Assembly (NCBI GenBank): GCA_043769985.1
Contig: JAYVIV010000036.1
Coordinates: forward strand, 1 to 43,164
Length of the DNA: 43,164 nt
Source of the DNA: Arcicella sp043769985
Lineage (GTDB): Bacteria > Bacteroidota > Bacteroidia > Cytophagales > Spirosomataceae
Reading direction: 5' to 3'
Under the pieces are notes generated by a model, which was given only the letters and a program-made list of their open reading frames with translations, ran no database searches and was not told where the DNA came from. Below, in pieces: positions 16,334 through 24,279 of the stretch (position 1 is its first letter; every line of letters begins with the position of its first letter). The position numbers were made by a program, and so were the translations under genes.

Positions 16334-16489
16334 ATGAATATTATCTTTTTTATGATAGGAGTAAGCCTCCTGATGGCTTTAGGATTTTTGGGAGCCTTTT
16401 TTTGGTCGATGTCAAAAGGTCAAAATGATGATTTACATACCCCCGCCATGAGAATTTTATTAGAAGATGAAACAAAAATAAACAAATAA
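16334..16489 (+). CDS. ccoS: cbb3 oxidase assembly protein CcoS
   Basis: A 51-residue protein has one N-terminal membrane helix (MNIIFFMIGVSLLMALGFLG, followed by AFFWSM). Next come the conserved soluble segment SKGQNDDLHTPAMRILLEDE and a short tail. This is the family layout, including the pattern of aromatic residues before a Gln/Asp-rich stretch and xTPAxRIL. CcoS is needed for cofactor insertion into the cbb3 oxidase. It is the first gene of the cluster. The copper ATPase gene ccoI, which often precedes ccoS, is not in this window. Confidence 0.88.
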   Translation: MNIIFFMIGVSLLMALGFLGAFFWSMSKGQNDDLHTPAMRILLEDETKINK

Positions 16490-16493
16490 AACC

Positions 16494-16613
16494 ATGAAAA
16501 ATCAAATTCAAATCGCAACAAATTTTGAAAGCAAACGATGCAAATGTGAAAAAGAATGCGGTCGCTGTAAAGCCCTTAAAACAAATCAATTAGAAAAATC
16601 AAACCAAAATTAA
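16494..16613 (+). CDS. Small Cys-rich ORF between ccoS and ccoNO
   Basis: This 39-residue ORF starts 4 bp after the ccoS stop and ends 4 bp before the ccoNO ATG, so it fills the gap completely and looks translationally placed in the operon. Its centre is CKCEKECGRCK, with Cys at positions 16, 18, 22 and 25 (CxC-x3-CxxC). The rest is Lys, Asn and Gln rich. There is no signal peptide or membrane helix, so it is presumably cytoplasmic. I do not recognise the family. Four clustered cysteines suggest binding of copper, zinc or iron-sulfur, which would suit oxidase assembly, but this is inference. Confidence 0.6.
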   Translation: MKNQIQIATNFESKRCKCEKECGRCKALKTNQLEKSNQN

Positions 16614-16617
16614 AGCG

Positions 16618-18774
16618 ATGATAGATTCTCTTGAAAATACCTCTCATACAATACCCAAAACGAACGTTGAACATTTTGAATACGACAATAAAATCGTTCG
16701 GAATTTTGCCCTTGCATCTATCATTTTTGCCATTGTGGGTTTGTTGGTTGGCCTATTAATCGCTACACAACTTTTTTGGCCCGCAGCAAACATAACGCAG
16801 TATTTTACTTTCGGCAGGATTCGAGCTTTGCATACCAATGCCGTGATTTTTGCTTTTGTGGGAAATGCCATTTTTGCAGGAATTTATTACTCGCTCCAAC
16901 GTCTTTGCAAAGCTCGTTTATATAGCGATTTATTATCAAAAATTCACTTTTGGGGTTGGCAAGCCATCATTGTGGCTGCGGCTATTACTTTACCTTTGGG
17001 TATGAGTACCTCCAAAGAATACGCTGAATTGGAATGGCCCATTGATATTGCCATTACCGTAATCTGGATAATCTTCGGAATCAATATGTTTGGTACAATT
17101 ATCAAACGTCGGGAGCGACACCTATATGTAGCCATCTGGTTTTATATTGCCACTTTCGTAACAATTGCATTGCTTCATGTAGTCAATTCTTTGGCGATAC
17201 CAGTCTCTTTAACAAAGAGTTACTCACTTTATGCGGGAGTTCAAGATGCTTTGGTGCAATGGTGGTATGGTCATAATGCAGTGGCATTTTTCTTGACAAC
17301 GCCTTTCTTGGGGTTGATGTATTATTATTTACCCAAAATGGCAAATCGCCCAATTTATTCATATAAATTGTCAATTTTACACTTCTGGTCATTGATATTT
17401 TTGTATATCTGGGCGGGACCTCATCATCTACTTTACACGAGTTTGCCAGATTGGGCTCAGTCGCTGGGAACGGTTTTTTCAGTCATGTTGATTGCTCCTT
17501 CTTGGGGTGGTATGATTAATGGATTATTGACTTTGCGTGGTGCATGGGATAAAGTCAGAGAAGACCCAAGATTGAAAATGATGGTGGTTGGAATTACTGC
17601 CTACGGAATGGCAACTTTTGAAGGACCACTTTTATCGTTCAAGAATATCAATGCCATTGCCCACTACACAGACTGGATTCCTGCTCACGTACACGTTGGG
17701 GCGTTAGGTTGGAACGGATTCCTTTCATTTGCAACCATTTATTATATCATTCCTAAAATGTACGGAAGAGAAATGTTCTCTAAAAAATTGATGAACGCTC
17801 ACTTTTGGTTAGGCACTTTGGGAATCCTGTTTTGGGCGGTTCCAATGTATATTTCAGGATTTACACAAGGCATGATGTGGAAAGAATTTACCGTTGAAGG
17901 GAATTTGAAATATGCGAGTTTTTTGGAGACCACTCTTCAAGTAATTCCCATGTATATGTTACGTGCTTTGGGAGGATTAATGTATTTGTCTGGGGCTTTA
18001 ATTGGTGCGTATAATATCTTCAAAACGATGCTGATAGGTAAGTTGATAGCCAACGAACCCGCACAAGCTCCTGCGATGGAGAAGATTTTTGTCCCGCAAG
18101 GCACTGATACTTACTGGCACAGATGGGTGGAGAGAAGACCTTTACAACTATTATTTTGGTCGTTTGTGGTGGTCGGAATTGGGGGCGTTATTGAGATTAT
18201 TCCAACGTTTATGATTAAGTCAAATATTCCAACAATTGCTGCCGTGCAACCTTATACACCCTTAGAATTGGAAGGTAGAGATTTGTATATTCGTGAGGGT
18301 TGTGTATCGTGTCATAGTCAGATGATTCGTCCATTTAGGTCAGAAACTGAACGATACGGAGAATATTCAAAAGCAGGTGAATTTGTGTATGATCATCCAT
18401 TTCTTTGGGGTTCAAAACGTACTGGCCCTGATTTGCACAGAGAAGGTGGAAAGTACCCCGACTCGTGGCACTTCCAACACATGAGAGACCCAACATCAAT
18501 GTCGCCAGGGTCAATTATGCCTCCTTATGAGTTTTTGATTGAACAAAAGTTGAATACTGGAAGCACGAAAGATAAAATAAGAGCGATGAAAACCTTGGGC
18601 GTTCCTTATGATGATTACGCCATCAATCACGCAGAAAGTGATTTGACAGAGCAAGCAAAAGGAATTGCTGAAAACTTAGCAAAGGAAAACATCAAAGTAA
18701 AATCCGATAGAGAAATCATAGCCCTAATTGCCTATTTACAAAGATTAGGAACGGACATTAAAAAAGGACAGTGA
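16618..18774 (+). CDS. ccoNO: cbb3-type cytochrome c oxidase, fused subunits I and II
   Basis: A 718-residue fusion joins the catalytic CcoN and the monohaem CcoO. The CcoN part (about 1-480) is polytopic and shows haem and CuB histidine motifs: ALHTNAVIFAF, VQWWYGHNAVAFFLT, AGPHHLLYTSLPDWAQ and IPAHVHVGALGWNGF. The CcoO part (about 510-718) starts with a membrane anchor and has one c-type haem site, CVSCH at residues 562-566, followed by QMIRPFRSETERYGEYS, a CcoO signature, and a Met-rich MRDPTSMSPGSIMPPYEF segment with likely haem-ligand Met residues. This enzyme reduces O2 with high affinity and pumps protons in the inner membrane. The fused arrangement is common in Bacteroidota. Confidence 0.97.
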   Translation: MIDSLENTSHTIPKTNVEHFEYDNKIVRNFALASIIFAIVGLLVGLLIATQLFWPAANITQYFTFGRIRALHTNAVIFAFVGNAIFAGIYYSLQRLCKARLYSDLLSKIHFWGWQAIIVAAAITLPLGMSTSKEYAELEWPIDIAITVIWIIFGINMFGTIIKRRERHLYVAIWFYIATFVTIALLHVVNSLAIPVSLTKSYSLYAGVQDALVQWWYGHNAVAFFLTTPFLGLMYYYLPKMANRPIYSYKLSILHFWSLIFLYIWAGPHHLLYTSLPDWAQSLGTVFSVMLIAPSWGGMINGLLTLRGAWDKVREDPRLKMMVVGITAYGMATFEGPLLSFKNINAIAHYTDWIPAHVHVGALGWNGFLSFATIYYIIPKMYGREMFSKKLMNAHFWLGTLGILFWAVPMYISGFTQGMMWKEFTVEGNLKYASFLETTLQVIPMYMLRALGGLMYLSGALIGAYNIFKTMLIGKLIANEPAQAPAMEKIFVPQGTDTYWHRWVERRPLQLLFWSFVVVGIGGVIEIIPTFMIKSNIPTIAAVQPYTPLELEGRDLYIREGCVSCHSQMIRPFRSETERYGEYSKAGEFVYDHPFLWGSKRTGPDLHREGGKYPDSWHFQHMRDPTSMSPGSIMPPYEFLIEQKLNTGSTKDKIRAMKTLGVPYDDYAINHAESDLTEQAKGIAENLAKENIKVKSDREIIALIAYLQRLGTDIKKGQ

Positions 18775-18824
18775 TTATTGGTCTAATTTCTTCATGCGTT
18801 CCAACTTATAACCAAAACAAAACC

Positions 18825-19001
18825 ATGTTTAGACAATTTTTAGATAAAGTTCAAGGAGCGGATATTCCGATGATTACTTCGCTCCTCATATTTTTCATAT
18901 TCTTCATTTTAGTGGGGACTTATTTATTCATTGTGGATAAGAAACACCTGAACTATATGAGCCATTTACCCCTCAACGAAGACCAAAATACAGTCCAATG
19001 A
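18825..19001 (+). CDS. ccoQ: cbb3 oxidase small subunit CcoQ-like
   Basis: A 58-residue protein has one membrane helix (MITSLLIFFIFFILVGTYLFI) and a short polar tail, positioned between ccoNO and ccoP like CcoQ/FixQ. The ATG at 18825 is chosen over an in-frame GTG at 18771 because the extra residues look unrelated and overlap the ccoNO stop. The last codons overlap the ccoP start (ATGA-type coupling at 18998-19001). CcoQ stabilises the interaction of CcoP with the core complex in other bacteria. Its sequence is poorly conserved, so the call rests on position and topology. Confidence 0.8.
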   Translation: MFRQFLDKVQGADIPMITSLLIFFIFFILVGTYLFIVDKKHLNYMSHLPLNEDQNTVQ

Positions 19002-19855
19002 AAAAGCTATTCATACTTCCACTTTTACTGATTAATTATTCAATAAATGCCTCAATATTAGGTTCTGTTAATGCTGGACCTACTTTTTATGAGATGATTC
19101 TCATTGGAGCAATGGCAATTATGACCTTAGTTTTATTGGTAATTGCCTTCACTTTACAAGGGTTTGTAAAGTCATTATTACCGAAAGAAGAGAAAAATAT
19201 TGTCCTTGAAAAAGCTCTCGAAGACCGAACATTTATGCAAAAAATATTCAGTTTGAAGCCATTATCAATGGAAAAAGATTTGGTAATGGAACATACTTAT
19301 GACGGAATTGCGGAATTAGATAATCCAACGCCACCGTGGTTTATGTATCTATTTTATTCATCAATTGTGATTGCAGTTTCTTATATGATCATGTATCATG
19401 TGGTAGGAGATGGTCAGATAATGACGACTGAATATGCTCAAGAAAATGTGGAAGCCGACCAAGCAAATATTGTTTATATGAAAAAATTTGCTAATTCAAT
19501 TAACGAAGACAACGTAATTGTGTTAACAGATGCCAAATCGGTTGAAACAGGGGGAAAGATTTATGCTAAAAATTGCGTTGCCTGTCACGGCGATAAAGGA
19601 CAAGGAGGCGTTGGTCCAAACTTAACGGATGAATATTGGTTGCATGGTGGTTCAACGAAAGAGGTTTTTCATACCTTGATGGAGGGAGTGCCTGAGAAAG
19701 GGATGATTTCATGGAAGAAAACCTTGAATCCCATTCAATTACAGCATTTAGTGAGTTTCCTCAGTAGATTCCAAGGAACGAATCCAGAAAATGCAAAAGC
19801 ACCGCAGGGAGATAAATATGTGGTGGCAACATTAGAAAAACCTGCAGCAAAATAA
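18998..19855 (+). CDS. ccoP: cbb3 oxidase cytochrome c subunit CcoP, single haem site
   Basis: This 285-residue protein has an N-terminal hydrophobic segment, a second long membrane helix (MILIGAMAIMTLVLLVIAFT), a cytoplasmic loop and a third helix (PPWFMYLFYSSIVIAVSYMI) preceded by the conserved DNPTPPW motif. A cytochrome c domain with one CxxCH follows, at residues 193-197 (NCVACHGDKGQGGVGPNLTD). Proteobacterial CcoP usually has two haem c sites; only one is present. The axial Met is probably in PEKGMISWKKTL. It ferries electrons to CcoO and CcoN. It is translationally coupled to ccoQ and followed 14 bp later by ccoG. Confidence 0.95.
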   Translation: MKKLFILPLLLINYSINASILGSVNAGPTFYEMILIGAMAIMTLVLLVIAFTLQGFVKSLLPKEEKNIVLEKALEDRTFMQKIFSLKPLSMEKDLVMEHTYDGIAELDNPTPPWFMYLFYSSIVIAVSYMIMYHVVGDGQIMTTEYAQENVEADQANIVYMKKFANSINEDNVIVLTDAKSVETGGKIYAKNCVACHGDKGQGGVGPNLTDEYWLHGGSTKEVFHTLMEGVPEKGMISWKKTLNPIQLQHLVSFLSRFQGTNPENAKAPQGDKYVVATLEKPAAK

Positions 19856-19869
19856 ACGATGGCACGCAG

Positions 19870-21300
19870 ATGAAACAAGCAAAAATAGATACCACAAATT
19901 TTAGAGATCACCTTTCAAATGTGACAGAAACAGGCAAGCGAATTTGGATATATCCTCGAATTGTGGCGGGAGATTTCTACAAGTTACGTACCTATTTTTC
20001 ATGGCTATTGTTGGGATTATTGTTGGGTTTGCCGTGGTTAGAAATTGGTGGACATCCGCTATTTCTATTTAATGTGATAGAACGAAGATTTATATTTTGG
20101 GGCGTAACATTTTTCCCACAAGATTTCCATTTGGTTGCCATCGGATTGCTCACATTTATTGTTTTTATCATCCTGTTCACGGTTATATTTGGTAGAGTTT
20201 TTTGCGGTTGGGCCTGTCCACAGACCATATTTTTGGAAATGCTTTTTCGTAAAGTTGAAATCCTGATTGAAGGCGACCATAATGCTCAAAGAAGGTTAGA
20301 TGAACAACCCTGGAATAAGGAGAAAATCTGGAAGAAAACACTCAAGCACACCATTTTTCTGATACTTTCCTTTGTGATTGCGAATGTGTTTTTGGCTTAT
20401 ATTATTGGCAAAAAAGAACTGTTTTCCATCATGTTGGATAATCCTTTGAATCACGTTCTTGGCTTGCTTTCCATTCTAATTTTTACAGGAGCGTTTTACT
20501 TTGTTTTTGCCCGTTTCAGAGAATTAGTTTGTATTATGGTTTGTCCCTACGGTCGTTTGCAGGGCGTAATGTTGGATAAGAAATCAATCGTTGTGGCGTA
20601 TGATTTTATTAGAGGTGAACCCCGAGGAAAGCATCAAAATGAAGTTGAAAAAGTTAAAGCATTAGAGAAAAATGAGACGGTACATGGTTCTTGTATTGAC
20701 TGTAAAATATGTGTACAGGTTTGTCCAACGGGGATTGATATTCGGAACGGAACGCAGTTAGAGTGTATTGCTTGCACAGCCTGTATTGATGCTTGTGATG
20801 AAGTAATGGACAAAATTCAAGAGCCACGGGGACTGATTCGCTATGCGTCAATGGAAGGAATTGAACAGAAAAAGAAACTTAAATTTAATGCTCGAATTGC
20901 TTCCTATTCCTTTGTTTTGGTTGCGTTGTTGGGCGTTTTGGGTTATTTATTAGCAACCCGAAGCACCATCGAAACCACAATTCTGAGAGCTCCAGGATTG
21001 ATGTTTCAGGAAAATAAAGACGGCACAATTAGCAATCTGTATAATGTTCAAGTGGTCAATAAAAGTTATGAAAAAATGCCTCTGACTTTTAGGTTAAAAG
21101 GTGGGAATGGTCAAGTAAAAATGATAGGAGAAGCTATGACCGTTAAACCGAGCGAGGTTGCAGAGTCTTCATTTTTTATCTTTATTCCGACAAAATATTT
21201 GAAGGAAAATTCAATAAAAATAGAAGTGGAAGTGATTTCAAACGGCAAAATTATTGACGTTGTAAAAACGAAATTTCAAGGACGAAATAGGGGCGAATAG
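19870..21300 (+). CDS. ccoG: cbb3 oxidase accessory 4Fe-4S protein CcoG
   Basis: A 476-residue membrane protein of the FixG/RdxA family. It has several membrane helices in the first 230 residues, with cysteines in VFCGWACPQTIF and CIMVCPYGRLQ. Two ferredoxin-type clusters follow: CIDCKICVQVCPTGIDIR and CIACTACIDACDEVM. The C-terminal third, after one more helix, is a periplasmic Ig-like domain (about 370-476). CcoG reduces copper from Cu(II) to Cu(I) for the oxidase CuB site in characterised bacteria. It is in the cco operon. A perfect hairpin repeat lies between it and ccoH. Confidence 0.96.
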   Translation: MKQAKIDTTNFRDHLSNVTETGKRIWIYPRIVAGDFYKLRTYFSWLLLGLLLGLPWLEIGGHPLFLFNVIERRFIFWGVTFFPQDFHLVAIGLLTFIVFIILFTVIFGRVFCGWACPQTIFLEMLFRKVEILIEGDHNAQRRLDEQPWNKEKIWKKTLKHTIFLILSFVIANVFLAYIIGKKELFSIMLDNPLNHVLGLLSILIFTGAFYFVFARFRELVCIMVCPYGRLQGVMLDKKSIVVAYDFIRGEPRGKHQNEVEKVKALEKNETVHGSCIDCKICVQVCPTGIDIRNGTQLECIACTACIDACDEVMDKIQEPRGLIRYASMEGIEQKKKLKFNARIASYSFVLVALLGVLGYLLATRSTIETTILRAPGLMFQENKDGTISNLYNVQVVNKSYEKMPLTFRLKGGNGQVKMIGEAMTVKPSEVAESSFFIFIPTKYLKENSIKIEVEVISNGKIIDVVKTKFQGRNRGE

Positions 21301-21362
21301 CATTTCAGTGCTGACAATTTAAGGTTTTCAATTGTCCCAAAATTTAATCCATTCAAAGTTTC

Positions 21363-21395
21363 AACGCTGGCAGGGTTTTAAACCCTGCCAGCGTT
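21363..21395. repeat. Perfect GCTGGCAGGG hairpin inside the cco operon
   Basis: AACGCTGGCAGGGTTT (21363-21378) and its exact complement (21380-21395) flank one T. The hairpin lies in the 160-bp gap between ccoG and ccoH, the largest gap inside the cluster. It could attenuate or process the transcript. No T run follows, so it is not a classical terminator. Confidence 0.75.
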
Positions 21396-21460
21396 AATCG
21401 GACAAATTATTTAAGTTGAAAGCATTGGAAAAGCGTTCGCCATTACAAAAAAATATCAAA

Positions 21461-21886
21461 ATGAACTGGGGAAAATCAATCGTATTATGTTTCGTGCTTT
21501 TTGCCACTTTCGTAGGCACAATGGCATATAAAATGGCAACCGCAAAAGTTGATTTAGTTCAAAAAGACTATTATCAAAAGGAATTGGATTATCAAAAGCA
21601 TATTAATCAAGTTAACAATTCATCTGCCTTCAAATCAATTAAAACCATGACCTACCTACCCGAAATGCAAGCCTTGAGAATTGGGTTCCCAACGCCTGTC
21701 AGTAAAGGAGAAGTGACTTTCTTCCGCCCTTCCGATAAAGGTTTGGATTTTACCGTACCCATCAATAAAATTTCTCTTTTCAATTATTCAACCGAAAAAC
21801 TAAAAAAAGGACGTTGGAAAGTACAAGCAACTTGGACCGACGGACGATTGGAATATTACCTTGAAGATGAATTTACTATACAATAA
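21461..21886 (+). CDS. ccoH: cbb3 oxidase assembly protein CcoH (FixH family)
   Basis: From the ATG at 21461 the product is 141 residues: MNWGKSIVLCFVLFATFVGT with a single membrane anchor, then DLVQKDYYQKELDYQKHINQ, which is the FixH family signature, and a periplasmic beta domain (about 60-141). A TTG at 21416 is in frame but would prepend a charged stretch before the anchor. CcoH stabilises cbb3 assembly intermediates through the other subunits. It follows ccoG after the hairpin repeat and precedes a SafE-like membrane gene by 35 bp. Confidence 0.92.
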   Translation: MNWGKSIVLCFVLFATFVGTMAYKMATAKVDLVQKDYYQKELDYQKHINQVNNSSAFKSIKTMTYLPEMQALRIGFPTPVSKGEVTFFRPSDKGLDFTVPINKISLFNYSTEKLKKGRWKVQATWTDGRLEYYLEDEFTIQ

Positions 21887-21921
21887 TCAATAAAAGTCTA
21901 AGGTTATATAAATCGTTAACC

Positions 21922-22635
21922 ATGAATATCCTCTTTTCAATTGCTTTTATGACAGGCTTGGCTGGTAGTTTCCATTGCATTGGAATGTGCGGACCAATTG
22001 CCCTTGCTCTGCCCATTGGAAAACTTTCATTTGTTCATGCCAACATCAGTAGATTGCTCTATAATTTTGGAAGAATATTCACTTACAGTGTTTTGGGGGC
22101 AGTTTTCGGATATTTTGGCAAAACGCTTTTTATTGCAGGTTTCCAGCAACAACTTTCCATTTTGATTGGTATTTTGATGCTCTGTTTCGTTGTTTCAAAT
22201 CGAATCATCTCCTTGCAACCCTTCCAGAAAATAACTCATATTCTGATGACTATTTTTAAAAAAGTTTTTCAAATTAAATCACCGCTAAAATTTGTATTCT
22301 TAGGGCTATTAAACGGCTTATTGCCTTGTGGTTTTGTCTATATGGCTCTTGCTGGAGCTTCCGCAACAACTACCCCAATTGAAGGAGCTATTTTTATGGC
22401 TTTTTTCGGTTTAGGAACTGCCCCAATGATGTTTTCAGTAGGACTTTTACCTAAATTTCTATCTTTAAATCTTCGTCAAAAAATTAACAAATATCTCCCT
22501 ATTTATTCATTTATATTAGCATCCTTTTTTATTGTTAGAGGAATGAATTTGGGCATTCCATATTTAAGCCCGAAATTTGAAAAAGTACCAATTGCTCAAT
22601 CAATTCCCGTATGTCACAAAATAATAAAAAATTGA
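21922..22635 (+). CDS. SafE/TauE-like membrane protein of the cco cluster
   Basis: This 237-residue membrane protein has about six helices. Key motifs are AGSFHCIGMCGPIALALP at the N-terminus and LNGLLPCGFVYMALAGA at the start of the second half. The paired GMCGP and LPCGF motifs are shared with the sulfite exporter TauE/SafE-like proteins (also called CcoH2 or DsbD-related) that accompany cbb3 genes. They hold conserved Cys that could handle copper or thiol exchange. A heavy-metal or copper role in oxidase maturation is likely from context, and sulfite export is unlikely. The next gene, the PAS kinase, begins 37 bp later on the same strand. Confidence 0.88.
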   Translation: MNILFSIAFMTGLAGSFHCIGMCGPIALALPIGKLSFVHANISRLLYNFGRIFTYSVLGAVFGYFGKTLFIAGFQQQLSILIGILMLCFVVSNRIISLQPFQKITHILMTIFKKVFQIKSPLKFVFLGLLNGLLPCGFVYMALAGASATTTPIEGAIFMAFFGLGTAPMMFSVGLLPKFLSLNLRQKINKYLPIYSFILASFFIVRGMNLGIPYLSPKFEKVPIAQSIPVCHKIIKN

Positions 22636-22672
22636 AATAGCCACACTATTCAGTATATTTAATCAAGCAATC

Positions 22673-24274
22673 ATGAATTTTTCTATGGATTTTCCGTTTA
22701 GTATTACCCTTTTAAAAACCGTCTTGGAGGATACACCTGCCTTTATGGGTGTATATAATGCGTCTAATGGTGAGTTTTTATACGTTAATAAGTTGGGTTT
22801 ACAAATGCTGGAAGTAGAAAATTTAGAGGAGTTTATGGCTAAATATCCTGACGGATTCAGAAAAGTAAAACTGACAACTGATGATCATATTCAACAGAAA
22901 TTAAACCTAAAAAAAGAGAGAATTTGGACGGAGGAAGTCCTTTTTCAAACTTATAAAAACACAGAATTTTGGGGGATTTTACAAATTTCATTATTTTATC
23001 ACAACGATGAACCTCACTATTTTATCAGAATTAACGATATTACTGCCCGTAAATCAAGTGAACAAAATAGCAGAGATGAAGAATCTCGTTTTGAAGCATT
23101 ATTCATGCACGCTGCCATCGGAATTATTGTGGTGAATCGTGACAGTGACATTGTGCTTTCAAATCATTTTGCCGATGTTCTTTTTGGATATGCACATGGT
23201 GAATTAATGGGACAAAAATTGGATATTTTGATTCCTCAAAACCTCAGAGAACGTCATCGTAAAACCTACATTAATTATACTGAAAAACCTCAAGCCAGGG
23301 CAATGGGTATAGGTTTAGACTTGAATGGACGGAGAAAAGACAGCTCACTTTTTCCAATAGAAATTAGTTTAAGCCATTTTAAATCAGGTGATACCCCTTA
23401 TTATATTTCCTTTATTAACGACACAACTTTTAAGAAAAAAGCGGAAAATGACTTGCTCAATAAAAATTCTGAAATTGAAAAATTGAATGAAAATTTGGAG
23501 AGAGAGGTGATTAACAGAACAAATGCCTTGGTGGAAACAATGAAATCTTTAGAAATCTCAAAGAAAGATTTGGAGATAGCGTTGGAGAAAGAAAAGGAAT
23601 TAGGTGAACTCAAATCTCGTTTCGTTTCCATGGCATCTCACGAATTCCGAACCCCTTTAACAACGATACAGTCGGCAGCTTCATTGATTGAAAAATATCA
23701 ACTTACAGAAGAGCAATATAAACGTGAACGGCACACCCAAAGAATTAAAGCTGCAGTGGGAAATCTGACTGATATTTTAGAAGAATTTTTGTCAGTTGGT
23801 AAATTGGAAGAAGGGCGAGTAGAAGCTAAGATGAGTACATTCAGCATTGACGAATTAATCCGAGAATCTTTGCTGGATTTGAAAAGTATAACCAAAAAAG
23901 GGCAAACATTCGATTGTGAAATTATTGGAAATGATGAGGTATATTTGGATAAATCTATGTTGAGAAAAATCATTATCAACCTCTGTTCCAATGCCTTAAA
24001 ATTTTCATCGGATAATTCAGTTGTGAGGTTATTTATTGATAATCAGTTAGATACATTTATTTTAAAAGTTTCTGATTCGGGTATCGGTATTTCAGGGGAA
24101 GACCAAAAACACCTTTTTGACCGATTTTTCAGAGGAACAAATGTAACAAATATTCAAGGAACTGGTCTTGGCTTGCACATTGTGGCTCGTTATGCAGATT
24201 TACTTAATGGAACGGTATCGGTTCAGAGTGAACTCAACGTTGGCACAACTTTCACCGTTCAAATAAACCTTTAA
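22673..24274 (+). CDS. PAS-PAS histidine kinase with FixL-like second PAS
   Basis: A 533-residue soluble kinase has PAS 1 (about 5-128), PAS 2 (about 138-252), a coiled coil (about 255-315), HisKA with phospho-acceptor His323 in MASHEFRTPLTT, and HATPase (N box LCSNALKFS, G1 DSGIGI, G2 GTGLGLHI). There is no membrane segment, so it senses an internal signal. PAS 2 aligns without gaps to the FixL haem pocket from its ligand His (here His195 in RERHRKTYINY) through GIG (here MGIGL) to the RRxxxxFPIE strand. The distal Arg of FixL is replaced by Leu215. Similar PAS domains without proven haem exist, so haem binding is inferred. It is 5 bp from its partner regulator and directly follows the cco cluster. 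Confidence 0.93.
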   Translation: MNFSMDFPFSITLLKTVLEDTPAFMGVYNASNGEFLYVNKLGLQMLEVENLEEFMAKYPDGFRKVKLTTDDHIQQKLNLKKERIWTEEVLFQTYKNTEFWGILQISLFYHNDEPHYFIRINDITARKSSEQNSRDEESRFEALFMHAAIGIIVVNRDSDIVLSNHFADVLFGYAHGELMGQKLDILIPQNLRERHRKTYINYTEKPQARAMGIGLDLNGRRKDSSLFPIEISLSHFKSGDTPYYISFINDTTFKKKAENDLLNKNSEIEKLNENLEREVINRTNALVETMKSLEISKKDLEIALEKEKELGELKSRFVSMASHEFRTPLTTIQSAASLIEKYQLTEEQYKRERHTQRIKAAVGNLTDILEEFLSVGKLEEGRVEAKMSTFSIDELIRESLLDLKSITKKGQTFDCEIIGNDEVYLDKSMLRKIIINLCSNALKFSSDNSVVRLFIDNQLDTFILKVSDSGIGISGEDQKHLFDRFFRGTNVTNIQGTGLGLHIVARYADLLNGTVSVQSELNVGTTFTVQINL

Positions 24275-24279
24275 AATAT

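Noticed and set aside
18771..18824. A longer CcoQ starting at GTG 18771
   Set aside because: The extra residues do not resemble CcoQ and overlap the ccoNO stop; the ATG at 18825 gives the normal length.
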